A stretch of 64,000 nt of DNA, taken from an uncultured Neomegalonema sp. GTDB taxonomy: Bacteria; Pseudomonadota; Alphaproteobacteria; Rhodobacterales; Rhodobacteraceae. Location: NCBI GenBank assembly GCA_938008165.1, contig CALLLP010000003.1, forward strand, positions 1-64,000. Direction: 5' to 3'. The notes under the pieces are model-generated. The model saw only the letters and a program-made list of their open reading frames with translations, had not been told where the DNA came from and did not search any database. Below, in pieces: positions 9,112 to 19,232 of this stretch; within the stretch, counting starts at the first letter, position 1; every line of letters starts with the position of its first letter. The position numbers and the translations under genes are program-made.

Positions 9112-9592
9112 GGCTTTGTTTTTGCTGGCTGCAATGGTGGGCGCGACGAGCTTCGCCATTGCCCTGTATTTTCAATATGTGCAGGGATTGGCTCCCTGTG
9201 CGCTGTGTATCTGGCAGCGCTATGGCCTTGGCGTCGGTATTCTTGGCGCGCTGATTGCGGCACAGATATCGAGCCGCTCAGGCAAGGTCATTTTCGGCAC
9301 ATTGGGCGCCTTGGGCTTTTTCTTCGAGGCCGGGGCGGCAATGTTCCACAGCGGAGTGGAGCGCAAATGGTGGGAAGGTTTGCCGAGTTGTTCCGGCAGC
9401 ACTTTGTCCGACACCTTCGATCCGGCGGCCCTGACTGCGGCGGCGGAATCGGGCAAGGCGGTGCCGCGTTGCGATGAAATCCCGTGGGAATTTCTGGGCT
9501 TGAGCATGGCAAACTGGAATGTTGCGCTGGCTCTTGGTTTCACGGCGCTATGCGTGATGGGCATAACACGGGTACGGCAGACCGCCCTCTAG
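9101..9592 (+). CDS. dsbB: Disulfide bond formation protein B (quinone-linked DsbA oxidase)
   Basis: 163 residues, four transmembrane helices. It re-oxidises DsbA by passing electrons to ubiquinone. Both redox pairs are present: C33/C36 in APCALCIWQRYG, followed by the arginine that contacts the quinone, and a periplasmic loop pair C97 (LPSCSG) and C124 (VPRCDE). The 26-residue gap between the loop cysteines is in the family range. It overlaps the DedA-like gene by 11 bases. No dsbA is in the window. Confidence 0.93.
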   Translation: MSSRALFLLAAMVGATSFAIALYFQYVQGLAPCALCIWQRYGLGVGILGALIAAQISSRSGKVIFGTLGALGFFFEAGAAMFHSGVERKWWEGLPSCSGSTLSDTFDPAALTAAAESGKAVPRCDEIPWEFLGLSMANWNVALALGFTALCVMGITRVRQTAL

Positions 9593-9784
9593 AATGATCG
9601 GCTGTGCCACTCACACATACAAAACGCTCGACCAATCGCCGATACCGTTTTCACATCCCTGTGATGTCATCAACGGACTCCCCTTTGTCGCGGGAGAGGT
9701 GCGGGAATGCAACTGCACAACGCTTGCTCTCGTCGATACAACACCCCTAGAACCCGCTTGAACATATCAACGGGGACTGATCCG

Positions 9785-10966
9785 ATGCCGAATTCCCTTC
9801 AGACCGGGCGTCATTTCCTCGCCATCCCCGGACCGACCGTCATTCCCGACCGCGTGTTGCGGGCGATGAACGTGCCGATGGTCAATATCTATGACGGCCC
9901 CCTGATCGATATGACCATGAGCCTGATGCCCGACCTCAAGCGTCTTGCGGGCACACAGGAGGGCGAGGCGGTGATCTATATCGCCAATGGCCATGGCGCA
10001 TGGGAAGGCGCGCTCGCGAATACTGTACATCCGGGGGATGAGGTGCTGGTCCTCGAATCGGGCCGCTTTGCGGGCGGATGGGGCGATCAAGCGGCGCAAC
10101 GGGGCGCGGTGGTACATAGGCTGGAGGCACCGCCCCGGCACGGGGTTGATCCCGATGCGGTTGAGGCCCGGCTGCGTGAGGATGCAGGCCATGCAATCCG
10201 CGCGGTACTGGTGGTGCAGGTCGATACCGCTTCGGGTGTCTGGAACGACATCGCCGCGATTCGCCGGGCGATGAATGCCGCAGGGCATCCGGCCTTACTG
10301 ATGGTCGATTGCATCGCATGTCTGGGATGCGTGCCCTTCGATATGGATGGCTGGGGCGTCGATGTGATGGTCGCGGCCTGTCAAAAGGGTCTGATGACCC
10401 CGCCCGGCATCGGCTTTAACTTCATCGGTGAAAAAGCGATGGCGCTGCGCCGCGAGCGGGGCTGCATGAGCTCGTATTGGGATTGGCTCCCCCGGACCAC
10501 GCCGGACCTCTATTACAAGATTTTCTGCGGCACGGCCCCCGTACAGCACATCTTCGGCCTGCGCGAAGCGCTCGACATGATGGTGGAGGAGGGGATGGAC
10601 GCAATTTATGCCCGGCATAGCCGCATTGCAGGCATGGTCCGCGCTGCGGTGGCGCGCTGGGGCGAGGTGGCTCCCATCGAATGCAATATCATGCAGGAAG
10701 CCGCGCGCTCCGATGCGGTGACGACGATCCTGACCGGCGCGATTGATGCACAGGAATTGCGCCGGATCTGCGAAGACGATCTCGATGTGACGCTGGGCCT
10801 GGGCCTTGGGATGGATGCGACCTCGACTTTTCGCATCGGACATATGGGCCATGTCAACGAACCGATGATACTCGGCACGCTGGGCACAATCGAGATGGCA
10901 TTGTCCCGAATGGGAGTGCCGTTCGGGCGGGGCGGTGTCGAGGCGGCGGTTGCCTCAACGGCGTAG
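9785..10966 (+). CDS. Serine/alanine--glyoxylate aminotransferase (class V, PLP)
   Basis: Class V aminotransferase converting glyoxylate to glycine with serine or alanine as donor. 393 residues from ATG 9785, the usual length of SgaA-type enzymes. Visible features: the N-terminal HFLAIPGPTVIPDRVL segment, the PLP-phosphate region IANGHGAWEGAL, the ring-stacking aspartate region LLMVDCIACLG, and the Schiff-base lysine K201 in AACQKGLMTPPG. An upstream in-frame ATG at 9707 would add 26 residues without homology, while ATG 9785 has CGGGGA about 9 bases before it. Serine-cycle methylotrophs use this enzyme, but no other serine-cycle gene is here; photorespiratory-type glyoxylate disposal is equally possible. 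Confidence 0.88.
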   Translation: MPNSLQTGRHFLAIPGPTVIPDRVLRAMNVPMVNIYDGPLIDMTMSLMPDLKRLAGTQEGEAVIYIANGHGAWEGALANTVHPGDEVLVLESGRFAGGWGDQAAQRGAVVHRLEAPPRHGVDPDAVEARLREDAGHAIRAVLVVQVDTASGVWNDIAAIRRAMNAAGHPALLMVDCIACLGCVPFDMDGWGVDVMVAACQKGLMTPPGIGFNFIGEKAMALRRERGCMSSYWDWLPRTTPDLYYKIFCGTAPVQHIFGLREALDMMVEEGMDAIYARHSRIAGMVRAAVARWGEVAPIECNIMQEAARSDAVTTILTGAIDAQELRRICEDDLDVTLGLGLGMDATSTFRIGHMGHVNEPMILGTLGTIEMALSRMGVPFGRGGVEAAVASTA

Positions 10967-10994
10967 TCTGGGGATGTGGACGGAACCGCCGCCA

Positions 10995-12251
10995 TCACCC
11001 CTCAACACGAACCAGCGTATGGCGCTTTTTCCCTGCGCTCAGTTTGCGCGGACCATCCGATAGATCGGCGGCGGTCATCATCATGCCGCCATCGGTGACC
11101 GCTGTGTCATCCAGCTTTGCCCCGCCATCGGCGACCAGTCGTTTTGCTTCCTTGCCCGATTTTACCAGACCGGCCCGGACAAAAAGCTGGCCGATGGAAA
11201 TGCCGTCGCCGATCTCCGCCGCTGTGAGCGCCACCGTTGGCAGGTCTTCCGAAAGGGTGCCCTGTTCAAAGGTTGCACGCGCCGCCTCCTCGGCCAAGGC
11301 CGCCGCTTCTGCACCGTGACAGAGCGTTGTGACTTCGGTGGCCAGCACTTTTTTCGCCTCATTGATCTGCGCACCGTCCAGCGCTTCGAGTCGGGCGATT
11401 TCGTCCAGCGGTAACTCGGTGAACAGGCGCAGAAAGCGGCCAACATCGGCATCCATCGTGTTGCGCCAGAACTGCCAGAACTCATACGGGCTGCGCATAT
11501 CGGCGTTCAGCCATACGGCCCCTGATGCCGATTTGCCCATTTTCGCACCGTCGGCAGTGGCAATCAACGGGGTGGTGATGCCGAACAGCTCCGCCCCCTC
11601 GACGCGGCGGCCAAGCTCCATCCCATTGATGATATTGCCCCATTGATCCGAGCCACCCAATTGCAGGCGACATCCGACCCGGCGGTAAAGCTCCACGAAA
11701 TCATATGCTTGTAACAGCATGTAGTTGAATTCGAGAAAGGTCAGCGGTTGTTCACGATCCAGCCGCAAGCGCACCGAGTCGAAGGTCAGCATCCGGTTGA
11801 TCGTAAAATGCGGCCCGTATTCGCGCAGGAAATCGATGTAATTTAGCTTGTCGAGCCACGCGGCATTATCGACCATCACCGCATCGCTTGGGCCATCGCC
11901 AAAGGCCATGTATTTCTCGAAAACCGAGAAAATCCCGCGCTTGTTGGTCTCGATCCCTGCATTGTCGAGCATCTTGCGCGTATCGTCGCGGCCTGAGGGA
12001 TCGCCCACCTTTGTCGTGCCGCCCCCCATGAGAACGATGGGTTTCTGTCCGGTTTTCTGAAGCCAGCGCAACATCATGATTTGCAGCAGCGACCCGACAT
12101 GCAGGCTGGGGGCTGTGCAGTCGAAGCCGATATAGGCGGGCACGCCACCGCCCTGCATGACGGCATCGAGCCGCTCAAGATCGGTGCAGTCCTTCATATA
12201 CCCGCGTTCGATCATCACGCGCAGGAAATCGGATTTCGGCTGGTAAGTCAT
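10995..12251 (-). CDS. tyrS: Tyrosyl-tRNA synthetase
   Basis: Class I aminoacyl-tRNA synthetase, 418 residues, full length. The HIGH-type motif is LHVGS at about 50-54 ([11 protein letters not shown]), the tyrosine pocket has [11 protein letters not shown] and GGSDQWGNI, and the KMSKS loop reads KMGKS ([13 protein letters not shown]), a variant common in TyrRS. A C-terminal S4 RNA-binding domain (about 350-410) has [19 protein letters not shown]. Divergent from anmK across 60 bases and convergent with the aminotransferase gene. Confidence 0.97.
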   Translation of the reverse strand: MTYQPKSDFLRVMIERGYMKDCTDLERLDAVMQGGGVPAYIGFDCTAPSLHVGSLLQIMMLRWLQKTGQKPIVLMGGGTTKVGDPSGRDDTRKMLDNAGIETNKRGIFSVFEKYMAFGDGPSDAVMVDNAAWLDKLNYIDFLREYGPHFTINRMLTFDSVRLRLDREQPLTFLEFNYMLLQAYDFVELYRRVGCRLQLGGSDQWGNIINGMELGRRVEGAELFGITTPLIATADGAKMGKSASGAVWLNADMRSPYEFWQFWRNTMDADVGRFLRLFTELPLDEIARLEALDGAQINEAKKVLATEVTTLCHGAEAAALAEEAARATFEQGTLSEDLPTVALTAAEIGDGISIGQLFVRAGLVKSGKEAKRLVADGGAKLDDTAVTDGGMMMTAADLSDGPRKLSAGKKRHTLVRVEG

Positions 12252-12311
12252 GGCGTCGGTCCCTAGTTTCGCGGGGTTTGTTACGTCAAACTGCCCTGCG
12301 AGGAAACCCTG

Positions 12312-13472
12312 ATGACGATTGTCGATCCGGTCTGGGCCATGGGCCTGATGTGCGGCACGTCGATGGACGGGGTTGATGCGGCCATGCTGTGCACGGATGG
12401 CGTCGGAATCGCGGCATTTGGGCCCGCGCTGGAGATGACCCCCGCGTATAATGCGGATCAGCGGTCATTACTGGAGCACGTCATGCGGCAAGAGGCGCAG
12501 GGCAGGGCCAAGGCGGATGAGATGAGTCGGGCGATCCGGGCGGTGACCGATATTCATATCGCGGCCGTGACGGCATTGCGGGCGCGTCTGGTGCACGATG
12601 CGGCGGTTATCGGGTTTCACGGGCAGACCGTTTTTCACGATCCCGATGCGGGGCGAACGGTGCAGATTGGCGATGCGGCGCGGCTTGCGCAATCGGCGAT
12701 TCTGCCCGTGATCGCGGATTTCCGCTCCGCCGATATGGATGCGGGGGGCGAGGGGGCACCGCTTGCCCCGTTTTTCCATTTCGCTCTCGCCCAGCATATC
12801 GGGGCGCGCGAGCCGCTGGTATTTCTCAATATCGGCGGTGTGGCAAATGTTACATGGGTCGATCCGTCCAAGGCAAAACCGGAGGAGCCGGGCGCATTGC
12901 TCGCCTTTGATACCGGGCCGGGCAATGCACTCGTGAATGACTGGATGGCGCGCCATGGCGAGGAGCCGCTGGACCGCGATGGCGCTGCTGCGGCGCAGGG
13001 GCGGGTTGCGGAGGATCGACTCAGTCAGAACGCGACCGATGCCTATGTCGCGCGCAAACCACCGAAATCGTTGGATCGCAACAGTTTTGCACTGGCGGGC
13101 GAGCGGATGGCCGGATTATCGATGAATGATGGCGCCGCGACCCTGACGGCGCTGACGGTGCGGACAATTGCGGCCAGTGTGGCGCATATGCCGTCACCGC
13201 CTGCACGGTGGCTTGTCTGCGGTGGCGGGCGACACAACCCGGAGATGATTCGCTTGTTGAACGAATCGCTTTCTGCGCCCGTCGAGCCGGTAGAGGCGGT
13301 CGGATTGGACGGGGATATGCTGGAGGCTCAGGCGTTTGCGTATCTGGCTGTGCGCTCCACGCGCGGTTTGCCCATCAGTGCGCCCGGAACGACCGGATGC
13401 ACGGAGCCAACCGTCGGCGGGGTGCTCAGCGCCCCGCGCCCCCCTGATCGAGCGCATCCATCCGGGTCTTGA
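12312..13472 (+). CDS. anmK: Anhydro-N-acetylmuramic acid kinase
   Basis: Phosphorylates and opens 1,6-anhydroMurNAc during recycling of cell-wall fragments, giving MurNAc-6-phosphate. 386 residues. N-terminal ATPase motif [16 protein letters not shown], then [11 protein letters not shown], the [12 protein letters not shown] core, [15 protein letters not shown], and [13 protein letters not shown] in the C-terminal half. ATG 12312 has GAGGAAA seven bases before it. Divergent from tyrS, a pairing frequent in alphaproteobacteria. Its last 47 bases overlap tail-to-tail with the hydrolase gene on the other strand. Confidence 0.95.
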   Translation: MTIVDPVWAMGLMCGTSMDGVDAAMLCTDGVGIAAFGPALEMTPAYNADQRSLLEHVMRQEAQGRAKADEMSRAIRAVTDIHIAAVTALRARLVHDAAVIGFHGQTVFHDPDAGRTVQIGDAARLAQSAILPVIADFRSADMDAGGEGAPLAPFFHFALAQHIGAREPLVFLNIGGVANVTWVDPSKAKPEEPGALLAFDTGPGNALVNDWMARHGEEPLDRDGAAAAQGRVAEDRLSQNATDAYVARKPPKSLDRNSFALAGERMAGLSMNDGAATLTALTVRTIAASVAHMPSPPARWLVCGGGRHNPEMIRLLNESLSAPVEPVEAVGLDGDMLEAQAFAYLAVRSTRGLPISAPGTTGCTEPTVGGVLSAPRPPDRAHPSGS

Positions 13473-14091
13473 CGTATCCGCTGACCTTACCGATCATCTC
13501 GTCCATACCCTTGTCGTAAAAATGGTTCGCTTTTTCAACGAGTTGATGGGTGATGACGATGCCTTTTTGGGCTTGAAGCTTGGCGACAAGCTTGGTCACA
13601 TCATCGGGCGGGGCCACGCGATCCGCCTCGCCGTTGATAATCAGGCCGGAAGACGGGCAGGGCGCGAGAAAGCTGAAATCATACATATTCGCTGGGGGCG
13701 ATACCGAGACGAATCCACTGATTTCAGGGCGTCTCATCAAAAGCTGCATCGAAATCCAGGCCCCGAAGGAAAACCCGGCAACCCAGCATTGACGGGCATT
13801 CGGGTTCATTTCCTGTAAATAGTCGAGAGCCGAGGCGGCATCGGATAATTCACCGATCCCGGCATCGAATTCACCCTGACTGCGCCCCACTCCGCGAAAA
13901 TTGAACCGCAGGACGGAAAACCCCAATTCATGCAGCGCGTAATAGAGGTTGTAGATCACCTTGTTATTCATCGTTCCGCCGAATTGCGGATGAGGATGCA
14001 AAACAAGGGCGATCGGGGCTGCATCGCTGGGGTTGGGGTGATAGCGGCCTTCGAGGCGTCCCTCGGGGCCGGCGAAATGAACTTCAGGCAT
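13426..14091 (-). CDS. Alpha/beta hydrolase
   Basis: 221 residues of a compact alpha/beta hydrolase. The oxyanion region is LVLHPHPQFGGTMNNKV, the nucleophile elbow GFSFGAW contains S108, and the remaining triad is likely D157 (INGEADRV) and H190 (EKANHFYDKG). The family includes dienelactone-hydrolase-like esterases; the natural substrate is unknown. It sits just upstream of and divergent from the iscR-suf operon, a position where similar hydrolases recur in alphaproteobacteria. The 3' end overlaps anmK by 47 bases on the opposite strand. Confidence 0.85.
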   Translation of the reverse strand: MPEVHFAGPEGRLEGRYHPNPSDAAPIALVLHPHPQFGGTMNNKVIYNLYYALHELGFSVLRFNFRGVGRSQGEFDAGIGELSDAASALDYLQEMNPNARQCWVAGFSFGAWISMQLLMRRPEISGFVSVSPPANMYDFSFLAPCPSSGLIINGEADRVAPPDDVTKLVAKLQAQKGIVITHQLVEKANHFYDKGMDEMIGKVSGYVKTRMDALDQGGAGR

Positions 14092-14142
14092 CAGTGCACA
14101 CCGGCTTCAATACGAGGAGCGCGCATTACGCGCCAAGAAATC

Positions 14143-14171
14143 TTGACCTATGCAGTCGGAAATCTTAGAAC
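14143..14171 (+). promoter_or_regulatory. Candidate promoter of the iscR-suf operon
   Basis: TTGACC (14143-14148) and TAGAAC (14166-14171) are 17 bases apart, about 110 bases before the iscR start. The -10 element lies inside the palindrome at 14164-14180, so a bound regulator would block polymerase. Confidence 0.6.
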
Positions 14172-14180
14172 GATTCTAAG
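14164..14180. promoter_or_regulatory. Irr-box-like palindrome over the suf promoter
   Basis: CTTAGAA-CGA-TTCTAAG is a perfect 7-bp inverted repeat with a 3-base spacer. Its core TTAGAA-N3-TTCTAA matches, as I recall it, the iron control element bound by the haem-responsive Fur-family regulator Irr in alphaproteobacteria. Irr is not encoded in this window. The downstream IscR-type protein is an alternative binder. Overlap with the -10 element suggests repression when iron is low or another switch. Confidence 0.6.
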
Positions 14181-14281
14181 TTTAACGATCGTTAGGGGTT
14201 GGGATGGTGCGATAGCGCCTTTTCAGCGTCTGGGTCAAGTATCATGCGCCGATTGTTCGGTGCGGTGGAATGGGTCTCTCA

Positions 14282-14761
14282 ATGAAGTTGAGCACCAAAG
14301 GTCGCTATGCAGTCACCGCAATGGCTGATATTGCCCTCCATGCGGATGGGCAGCCTGTGGCCTTGGGAGAGATTGCACAGCGTCAGAAAATTTCGTTGGC
14401 CTATCTCGAACAATTATTCGGAAAGCTGCGCCGGGCGGGACTTGTCGATAGTATGCGGGGACCGGGCGGCGGATATACACTCGCGCGCCCCGCATCGCAA
14501 ATCGCGGTGTCGCAGATTATGGCTGCGGTTGAGGAAAAGCTACAGGCCACCCAATGCTCCGGGGAGGTCGGCGAGGGGTGCTCGGTTGCCGGGACTCGGT
14601 GCCTGACCCATAATCTGTGGGAGAGTCTGTCTGCGCATGTGCATCTGTTCCTGCAACAGACATCGCTGGAAGACGTGATTGCGACGCCGATGGTGCCTTG
14701 TCCGGCGGTGCCGGATTTTATTGGCATGACAGAAATTCTAGGTGAGGGTGCCCGTGACTGA
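14282..14761 (+). CDS. iscR: Rrf2-family iron-sulfur cluster regulator (IscR type)
   Basis: Winged-helix regulator thought to sense Fe-S status and control the suf genes. 159 residues from ATG 14282, giving the standard MKLSTKGRYAV start; an in-frame ATG at 14270 would add four residues. DNA-binding region about 1-65 with LAYLEQLFGKLRRAGLV and the wing RGPGGGYTL. The [2Fe-2S] ligands are C92, C100, C107 and H110. The spacing C-x7-C-x6-C is wider than E. coli IscR (C92, C98, C104, H107), so cluster binding is likely but the loop is longer. First gene of the suf operon; its stop overlaps the next gene. Confidence 0.92.
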   Translation: MKLSTKGRYAVTAMADIALHADGQPVALGEIAQRQKISLAYLEQLFGKLRRAGLVDSMRGPGGGYTLARPASQIAVSQIMAAVEEKLQATQCSGEVGEGCSVAGTRCLTHNLWESLSAHVHLFLQQTSLEDVIATPMVPCPAVPDFIGMTEILGEGARD

Positions 14762-15944
14762 AACCGCTTATCTCGACTGGAACGGAGCCGCGCCCCTGTG
14801 CGAGCAGGCGCGTACCGCGATGATCGCGGCGATGGATGTCGTGGGCAATCCGTCTTCGGTTCATTTCGGAGGAAGACAGGCAAAAGGCGTGATCGATGCG
14901 GCCCGCGAGGAAGTGGCCGCCTTGGTCGATTGCGCACCGGGTGAGGTCGTGTTCACCTCTGGCGCGACGGAGGCGACGAATTGGGTTCTGCGCGATCCAC
15001 GCTGGTCGTCCCTTTTCCTGCCCGCCATCGAACATGACGCAGTTCTCAAAGCCGCTGAACGCTCGACGGCCAACAAAGCCAGCGTATCGGTCAATCGCGA
15101 CGGTATGGTCGATACGCGCCTCTTGCGCCAGTTTCTGACCGCAAAACCCGATTCCGGCGCGCTCGTCTGCGTGCAATCCGCGAATAGTGAGACGGGCGTG
15201 GTGCAGGATTTGCGCGCCGTGGTCGATGCGGCGGGGATGGTCAAGGGGCGTGTCTTCACCGATGCCTGTCAGGCGATCGGGCGACGCGATGATGCGGGCA
15301 ATACTTTCAGCTTTGCAGAATCGGGCGTCGATTACGCGGTGATTTCAGCCGAGAAATTCGGGGGGCCTGCTGGTGTGGGGGCCTTGATTACCAAGGCGGG
15401 ATGCGAGCTGAAGCCGTTCATTCTGGGGGGCGGACAGGAGATGCATCACCGATCGGGCACCGAAAACCTGATCGGCATCGCCGGGATGGGCGCCGCAGCA
15501 AAGGCCGCGCGCGAAAATCCGGCGGATAAATGGACACGCCGGATGAGCGCCTATCTGCGCACGATGATCGAGACCATCGCCGATGATGTCGAGGAATTTG
15601 GGCGCGGTGCAACGCGCCTGCTCAATACCACCTGCTTCGCCGTACCGGGATGGTCGGCATCGACCCAGATGATGCAACTCGATCTGAAAGGCGTTGCCGT
15701 CAGCGCCGGATCGGCCTGTTCATCGGGCAAAGTATCCGAAAGCAAGGTTCTTCGTGCGATGGGATATGATCGCACCCTTGCTTCTTGCGCCATTCGCGCC
15801 AGCATTGGGCCTACGACGACCGAAGCTGAAATCTCGCGCTTTATCGATGTCTGGGGCGCTTTTTACCGGGATCGGGCGGCAAAGGCTCGCGACGCTGCGG
15901 CTGATAATAACACTGATAAGCTCAAGGGGACCACTCATGGATGA
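14754..15944 (+). CDS. Cysteine desulfurase, IscS/NifS class (group I)
   Basis: PLP enzyme taking sulfur from cysteine for Fe-S assembly. About 396 residues from GTG 14754, which has GGTGAGGG six bases upstream and overlaps the iscR stop; GTGs at 14742 and 14748 are alternatives. PLP lysine K201 ([15 protein letters not shown]), conserved HRSGTENL, and catalytic cysteine C322 in the mobile loop [17 protein letters not shown]. The sequence SAEK replaces the usual SGHK. It precedes sufB, as in many alphaproteobacterial suf operons that also carry sufS, so the operon has two desulfurases. The 3' end overlaps sufB by 8 bases. Confidence 0.9.
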   Translation: MTETAYLDWNGAAPLCEQARTAMIAAMDVVGNPSSVHFGGRQAKGVIDAAREEVAALVDCAPGEVVFTSGATEATNWVLRDPRWSSLFLPAIEHDAVLKAAERSTANKASVSVNRDGMVDTRLLRQFLTAKPDSGALVCVQSANSETGVVQDLRAVVDAAGMVKGRVFTDACQAIGRRDDAGNTFSFAESGVDYAVISAEKFGGPAGVGALITKAGCELKPFILGGGQEMHHRSGTENLIGIAGMGAAAKAARENPADKWTRRMSAYLRTMIETIADDVEEFGRGATRLLNTTCFAVPGWSASTQMMQLDLKGVAVSAGSACSSGKVSESKVLRAMGYDRTLASCAIRASIGPTTTEAEISRFIDVWGAFYRDRAAKARDAAADNNTDKLKGTTHG

Positions 15945-17460
15945 CTCAACGGACCTGATCGTTCGCGAGGGCGTGGAAGTCGAGACCGTTCAAAAGGTTC
16001 ACGAATTGAGCGGGAAATACAAATACGGCTGGGACACGGAAATCGAGATGGATTTCGCGCCCAAGGGTCTCAACGAAGACATCGTGCGCCTGATTTCGTC
16101 CAAGAAGAACGAGCCGGAATGGATGCTTGAATGGCGTCTGGAGGCGTATCAGCGTTGGCTTGGGATGACTGAACCCGAATGGGCGATGGTCGATTATCCG
16201 AAGATCGACTTTCAGGACCAGTATTACTACGCCCAGCCGAAAAGCTTTGCGGAAAAGCCCAAATCGCTGGACGAGGTGGACCCCAAGCTGCTGGAAACCT
16301 ACACAAAACTCGGCATTCCCTTGCGCGAGCAGGAAATCCTTGCCGGGGTCGAAGGCGCCGGTCGGGCGGCGGGCGAAGGCCGAAAGGTTGCCGTGGATGC
16401 CGTCTTCGATTCCGTATCGGTCGGCACGACATTTCAGGCGGAACTGAAACGCGCGGGCGTGATTTTCTGCTCGATTTCCGAGGCGATTCAAGAACATCCC
16501 GAACTGGTGAAGAAATATCTCGGCACAGTGATTTCGAGCCGGGACAATTACTACGCCACCCTCAACGCCGCCGTCTTCTCGGATGGCTCCTTCGTCTATA
16601 TTCCCAAGGGCGTCCGATGCCCGATGGAACTATCGACTTATTTCCGCATCAATGCGGAGAATACCGGGCAATTCGAGCGGACGCTGATCATCGCGGAAGA
16701 GGGCAGCTACGTCTCGTATCTGGAGGGTTGCACCGCGCCCCAGCGCGATACGAACCAATTGCACGCCGCCTGTGTCGAGCTCATCACGATGGATGATGCG
16801 GAGATCAAATATTCGACTGTCCAGAACTGGTATCCGGGCGACGAAAACGGTCAGGGCGGGATCTATAACTTCGTGACAAAGCGCGCCGATTGCCGGGGCA
16901 AAAACTCCAAGGTGTCATGGACTCAGGTGGAGACCGGATCGGCGATCACGTGGAAATATCCATCCTGCATCCTGCGCGGAGACGGGTCGAGCGGTGAATT
17001 CTACTCGATCGCCATCGCCAATAACGCGCAACAAGCCGATACCGGCACCAAGATGATTCATCTGGGCAAGAACACCCGCTCACGGATCGTCTCGAAAGGG
17101 ATTTCGGCCGGGCGCGCCCAGAACACCTATCGCGGTCAGGTGACAATGCACCCCAAGGCCACCAACAGCCGCAACTATACGCAATGCGACAGCCTGCTGA
17201 TCGGCTCGGATTGTGGCGCGCATACGGTGCCTTACATCGAGTGCCGGAACAATTCGAGCCGGGTCGAGCATGAGGCAACGACCTCGAAAGTCGATGACGA
17301 TCAACTGTTCTATTGCCGTCAACGCGGCATGGACGAAGAAGAAGCCGTCGCTCTGGTGGTCAATGGATTCTGTAAGGAGGTGCTGCAAGCGCTCCCCATG
17401 GAATTCGCGGTCGAGGCGCAAAAGCTCGTGGCGATTTCGCTAGAGGGTAGCGTGGGTTGA
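15937..17460 (+). CDS. sufB: Fe-S cluster scaffold component SufB
   Basis: Scaffold subunit of the SufBCD complex on which clusters are built. 507 residues from ATG 15937, preceded by CAAGGGGA; an open frame reaches back to 15694 but that part is the shadow of the desulfurase gene. Typical segments: [19 protein letters not shown], the beta-helix core with [52 protein letters not shown], and the conserved C-terminal [13 protein letters not shown] and [12 protein letters not shown]. The stop shares a base with the next start. Confidence 0.97.
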   Translation: MDDSTDLIVREGVEVETVQKVHELSGKYKYGWDTEIEMDFAPKGLNEDIVRLISSKKNEPEWMLEWRLEAYQRWLGMTEPEWAMVDYPKIDFQDQYYYAQPKSFAEKPKSLDEVDPKLLETYTKLGIPLREQEILAGVEGAGRAAGEGRKVAVDAVFDSVSVGTTFQAELKRAGVIFCSISEAIQEHPELVKKYLGTVISSRDNYYATLNAAVFSDGSFVYIPKGVRCPMELSTYFRINAENTGQFERTLIIAEEGSYVSYLEGCTAPQRDTNQLHAACVELITMDDAEIKYSTVQNWYPGDENGQGGIYNFVTKRADCRGKNSKVSWTQVETGSAITWKYPSCILRGDGSSGEFYSIAIANNAQQADTGTKMIHLGKNTRSRIVSKGISAGRAQNTYRGQVTMHPKATNSRNYTQCDSLLIGSDCGAHTVPYIECRNNSSRVEHEATTSKVDDDQLFYCRQRGMDEEEAVALVVNGFCKEVLQALPMEFAVEAQKLVAISLEGSVG

Positions 17461-17771
17461 TGAAGACCGGGCTTGGCATACAGGGCGCGATGGACAGGAC
17501 CGCGAAGGTCAGGTTGACCCATGCCTTGGCCTATTTCGCGGGCGGGTTCAGCCTTGGCATCCTGTTCAATATCGGCGATCCGTTTATCACCGATGCTGTG
17601 GCGCCGGGCTGGCCCCCGATCTTCTTCTACGGCGTGCCGATTATTGCGTTGCTCTTGGTGGTGATGCCCTTTGCGACCCGGCCATTTGTTCTGAGCGCCG
17701 CGCTCTTTCTGGGGCTGGTTTTCGGGTTTTTAGGGGGCACGATGCTGCTCCTTAATATGTATGGGTACTGA
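17460..17771 (+). CDS. Small three-helix membrane protein inside the suf operon (unknown function)
   Basis: 103 residues with three predicted membrane segments, near 22-42, 53-75 and 80-101 ([35 protein letters not shown]). I do not recognise a characterised family. ATG 17460 overlaps the sufB stop by one base (TGATG), so it is translationally coupled, and it is followed by a YbjQ-like gene. Hydrophobic small proteins at this position recur in alphaproteobacterial suf operons, which argues that it is real; its role is unknown. Confidence 0.75.
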   Translation: MKTGLGIQGAMDRTAKVRLTHALAYFAGGFSLGILFNIGDPFITDAVAPGWPPIFFYGVPIIALLLVVMPFATRPFVLSAALFLGLVFGFLGGTMLLLNMYGY

Positions 17772-17772
17772 C

Positions 17773-18096
17773 ATGATCGTCACAACCACCCCGACCATCG
17801 AAGGGCACCGGATCACCGGCTATCACGGCGTAGTCGTGGGCGAGGCGATCATGGGGGCGAATGTGGTGCGTGATGCCTTTGCCCGGATCACGGATATTAT
17901 CGGGGGGCGGTCGGGCAGCTATGAGAACAAGCTTCGCGATGCGCGCGAGGTAGCGTTTCGCGAGCTGGAGGAGCATGCGGCGCGCAACGGCGCCGATGCC
18001 GTGGTCGGCGTGGATATCGATTACGAGGTGATCGGCGATTCCATGCTGATGGTCTCCGTCAGCGGTACGGCGGTTACGGTCGGGCGCCTATCTTGA
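17773..18096 (+). CDS. YbjQ/UPF0145 family protein
   Basis: 107 residues from ATG 17773; an ATG at 17761 would add four. It matches the YbjQ/UPF0145 family by the start [16 protein letters not shown], the central [17 protein letters not shown], the [21 protein letters not shown] helix and [15 protein letters not shown]. The family is a small pentamer-forming fold annotated as heavy-metal binding, but there are no cysteines and no proven function. Placed between sufB and sufC in the suf operon; the stop overlaps the next start by four bases. Confidence 0.85.
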   Translation: MIVTTTPTIEGHRITGYHGVVVGEAIMGANVVRDAFARITDIIGGRSGSYENKLRDAREVAFRELEEHAARNGADAVVGVDIDYEVIGDSMLMVSVSGTAVTVGRLS

Positions 18097-18464
18097 GCGG
18101 TGGTGACAGCGCGAATGCCGAGCTTGGCATCGCCCTTCAGGATGCTATCGCGGCGGATGCCCGGATGCGGGGCGAGGACGGCTTGGCGGCACAGCAGGCT
18201 TGGGGCACCACCTACCTGCTCGAACGAATGGCGGGCATGGCCATGGCGCTGGCGGTGGTCGCAACGCCGATGATCTTTCTGCATGCCCCTGCGCGAATGG
18301 GGGTGTTGTGGGTCGGTGGATTGTTTTTACTGGTTCTCGCCGCCATATGGTCGCGGGGATCGAAGACGAAAGAGATTGATGCGGTGCGGGCGGCTCAACT
18401 GGCCGCTTTCCGCGCCAGAAAAAAAGCGGATGCACAGGCGTCCGGCCAGAGACCAAGGGACTGA
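18093..18464 (+). CDS. Small membrane protein inside the suf operon (unknown function)
   Basis: 123 residues, start TTG 18093 overlapping the YbjQ stop (TTGA). A soluble N-terminal stretch (about 1-45) is followed by two membrane helices ([17 protein letters not shown] and [18 protein letters not shown]) and a basic C-terminal tail with [18 protein letters not shown]. The tail suggests a cytoplasmic C-terminus. I recognise no family. sufC begins two bases after its stop, so it lies firmly inside the operon. Confidence 0.7.
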   Translation: MSGGDSANAELGIALQDAIAADARMRGEDGLAAQQAWGTTYLLERMAGMAMALAVVATPMIFLHAPARMGVLWVGGLFLLVLAAIWSRGSKTKEIDAVRAAQLAAFRARKKADAQASGQRPRD

Positions 18465-18466
18465 TT

Positions 18467-19222
18467 ATGCTCAAGATCGACAATCTCCATTGCCAGCTTG
18501 AAGAAGAGCCGGATACCAAAATCCTCAAAGGCGTCTCGCTGGAGGTTCCGGCGGGCGAAGTGCACGCGATCATGGGGCCGAACGGGTCCGGCAAATCCAC
18601 GTTGTCCTATGTGCTTTCGGGCCGCGACGGGTATGAGGTGACGGGTGGCTCGGCGAGTATCGACGGCGAAGACCTGCTGGATATGGACCCCGAAGAGCGG
18701 GCGGCGGCGGGGCTGTTCCTCGCATTTCAGTATCCGGTCGAAATTCCGGGCGTGGGCAACATGATCTTTCTGCGTACCGCCATGAACGCCCAGCGCAAGG
18801 CGCGCGGCGAAGAGGAGATCAGCGCCCCCGATTTCCTCAAACTGGTGCGCGCCAAGGCAAAAGAGCTGAACATCTCGCCCGAAATGATGAAGCGCCCGGT
18901 GAATGTGGGCTTTTCGGGCGGCGAGAAAAAGCGCAACGAAATCCTGCAAATGGCCCTTTTGGAGCCGAAGATGTGCATTCTCGACGAGACGGATTCGGGT
19001 CTTGATGTCGATGCGATGAAGCTGGTCGCAGGTGGTGTGAACGCGATGCGTGATGCCGGGCGCGGCTTTCTGGTTATCACCCATTATCAGCGTCTGCTGG
19101 ACCACATCAAACCCGATGTCGTGCATATCATGAGCGCTGGCCGCATCATCGAGACCGGCGGCCCCGATCTGGCCCTGAAGGTCGAAAATGAAGGCTATGC
19201 CGACCTCATCGGCGCTGCGTGA
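18467..19222 (+). CDS. sufC: Fe-S assembly ATPase SufC
   Basis: ABC-type ATPase of the SufBCD scaffold; ATP hydrolysis remodels SufB-SufD. 251 residues. Walker A at about 37-44 (MGPNGSGKST), Q-loop LAFQYPVEIPGVG, ABC signature FSGGEKKRNEILQM, Walker B MCILDETDSGLDVDA and the switch histidine in VITHYQRLL. The DETDSGLD form, not DEPTSGLD, is a SufC hallmark. AAGGGA lies about 8 bases before ATG 18467. Confidence 0.97.
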   Translation: MLKIDNLHCQLEEEPDTKILKGVSLEVPAGEVHAIMGPNGSGKSTLSYVLSGRDGYEVTGGSASIDGEDLLDMDPEERAAAGLFLAFQYPVEIPGVGNMIFLRTAMNAQRKARGEEEISAPDFLKLVRAKAKELNISPEMMKRPVNVGFSGGEKKRNEILQMALLEPKMCILDETDSGLDVDAMKLVAGGVNAMRDAGRGFLVITHYQRLLDHIKPDVVHIMSAGRIIETGGPDLALKVENEGYADLIGAA

Positions 19223-19232
19223 GGGGCCGGGG

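Noticed and set aside
15694-15936. N-terminal extension of SufB by 81 residues
   Set aside because: The open frame continues upstream but this is out-of-frame desulfurase sequence; homology and a ribosome site fix the start at 15937.
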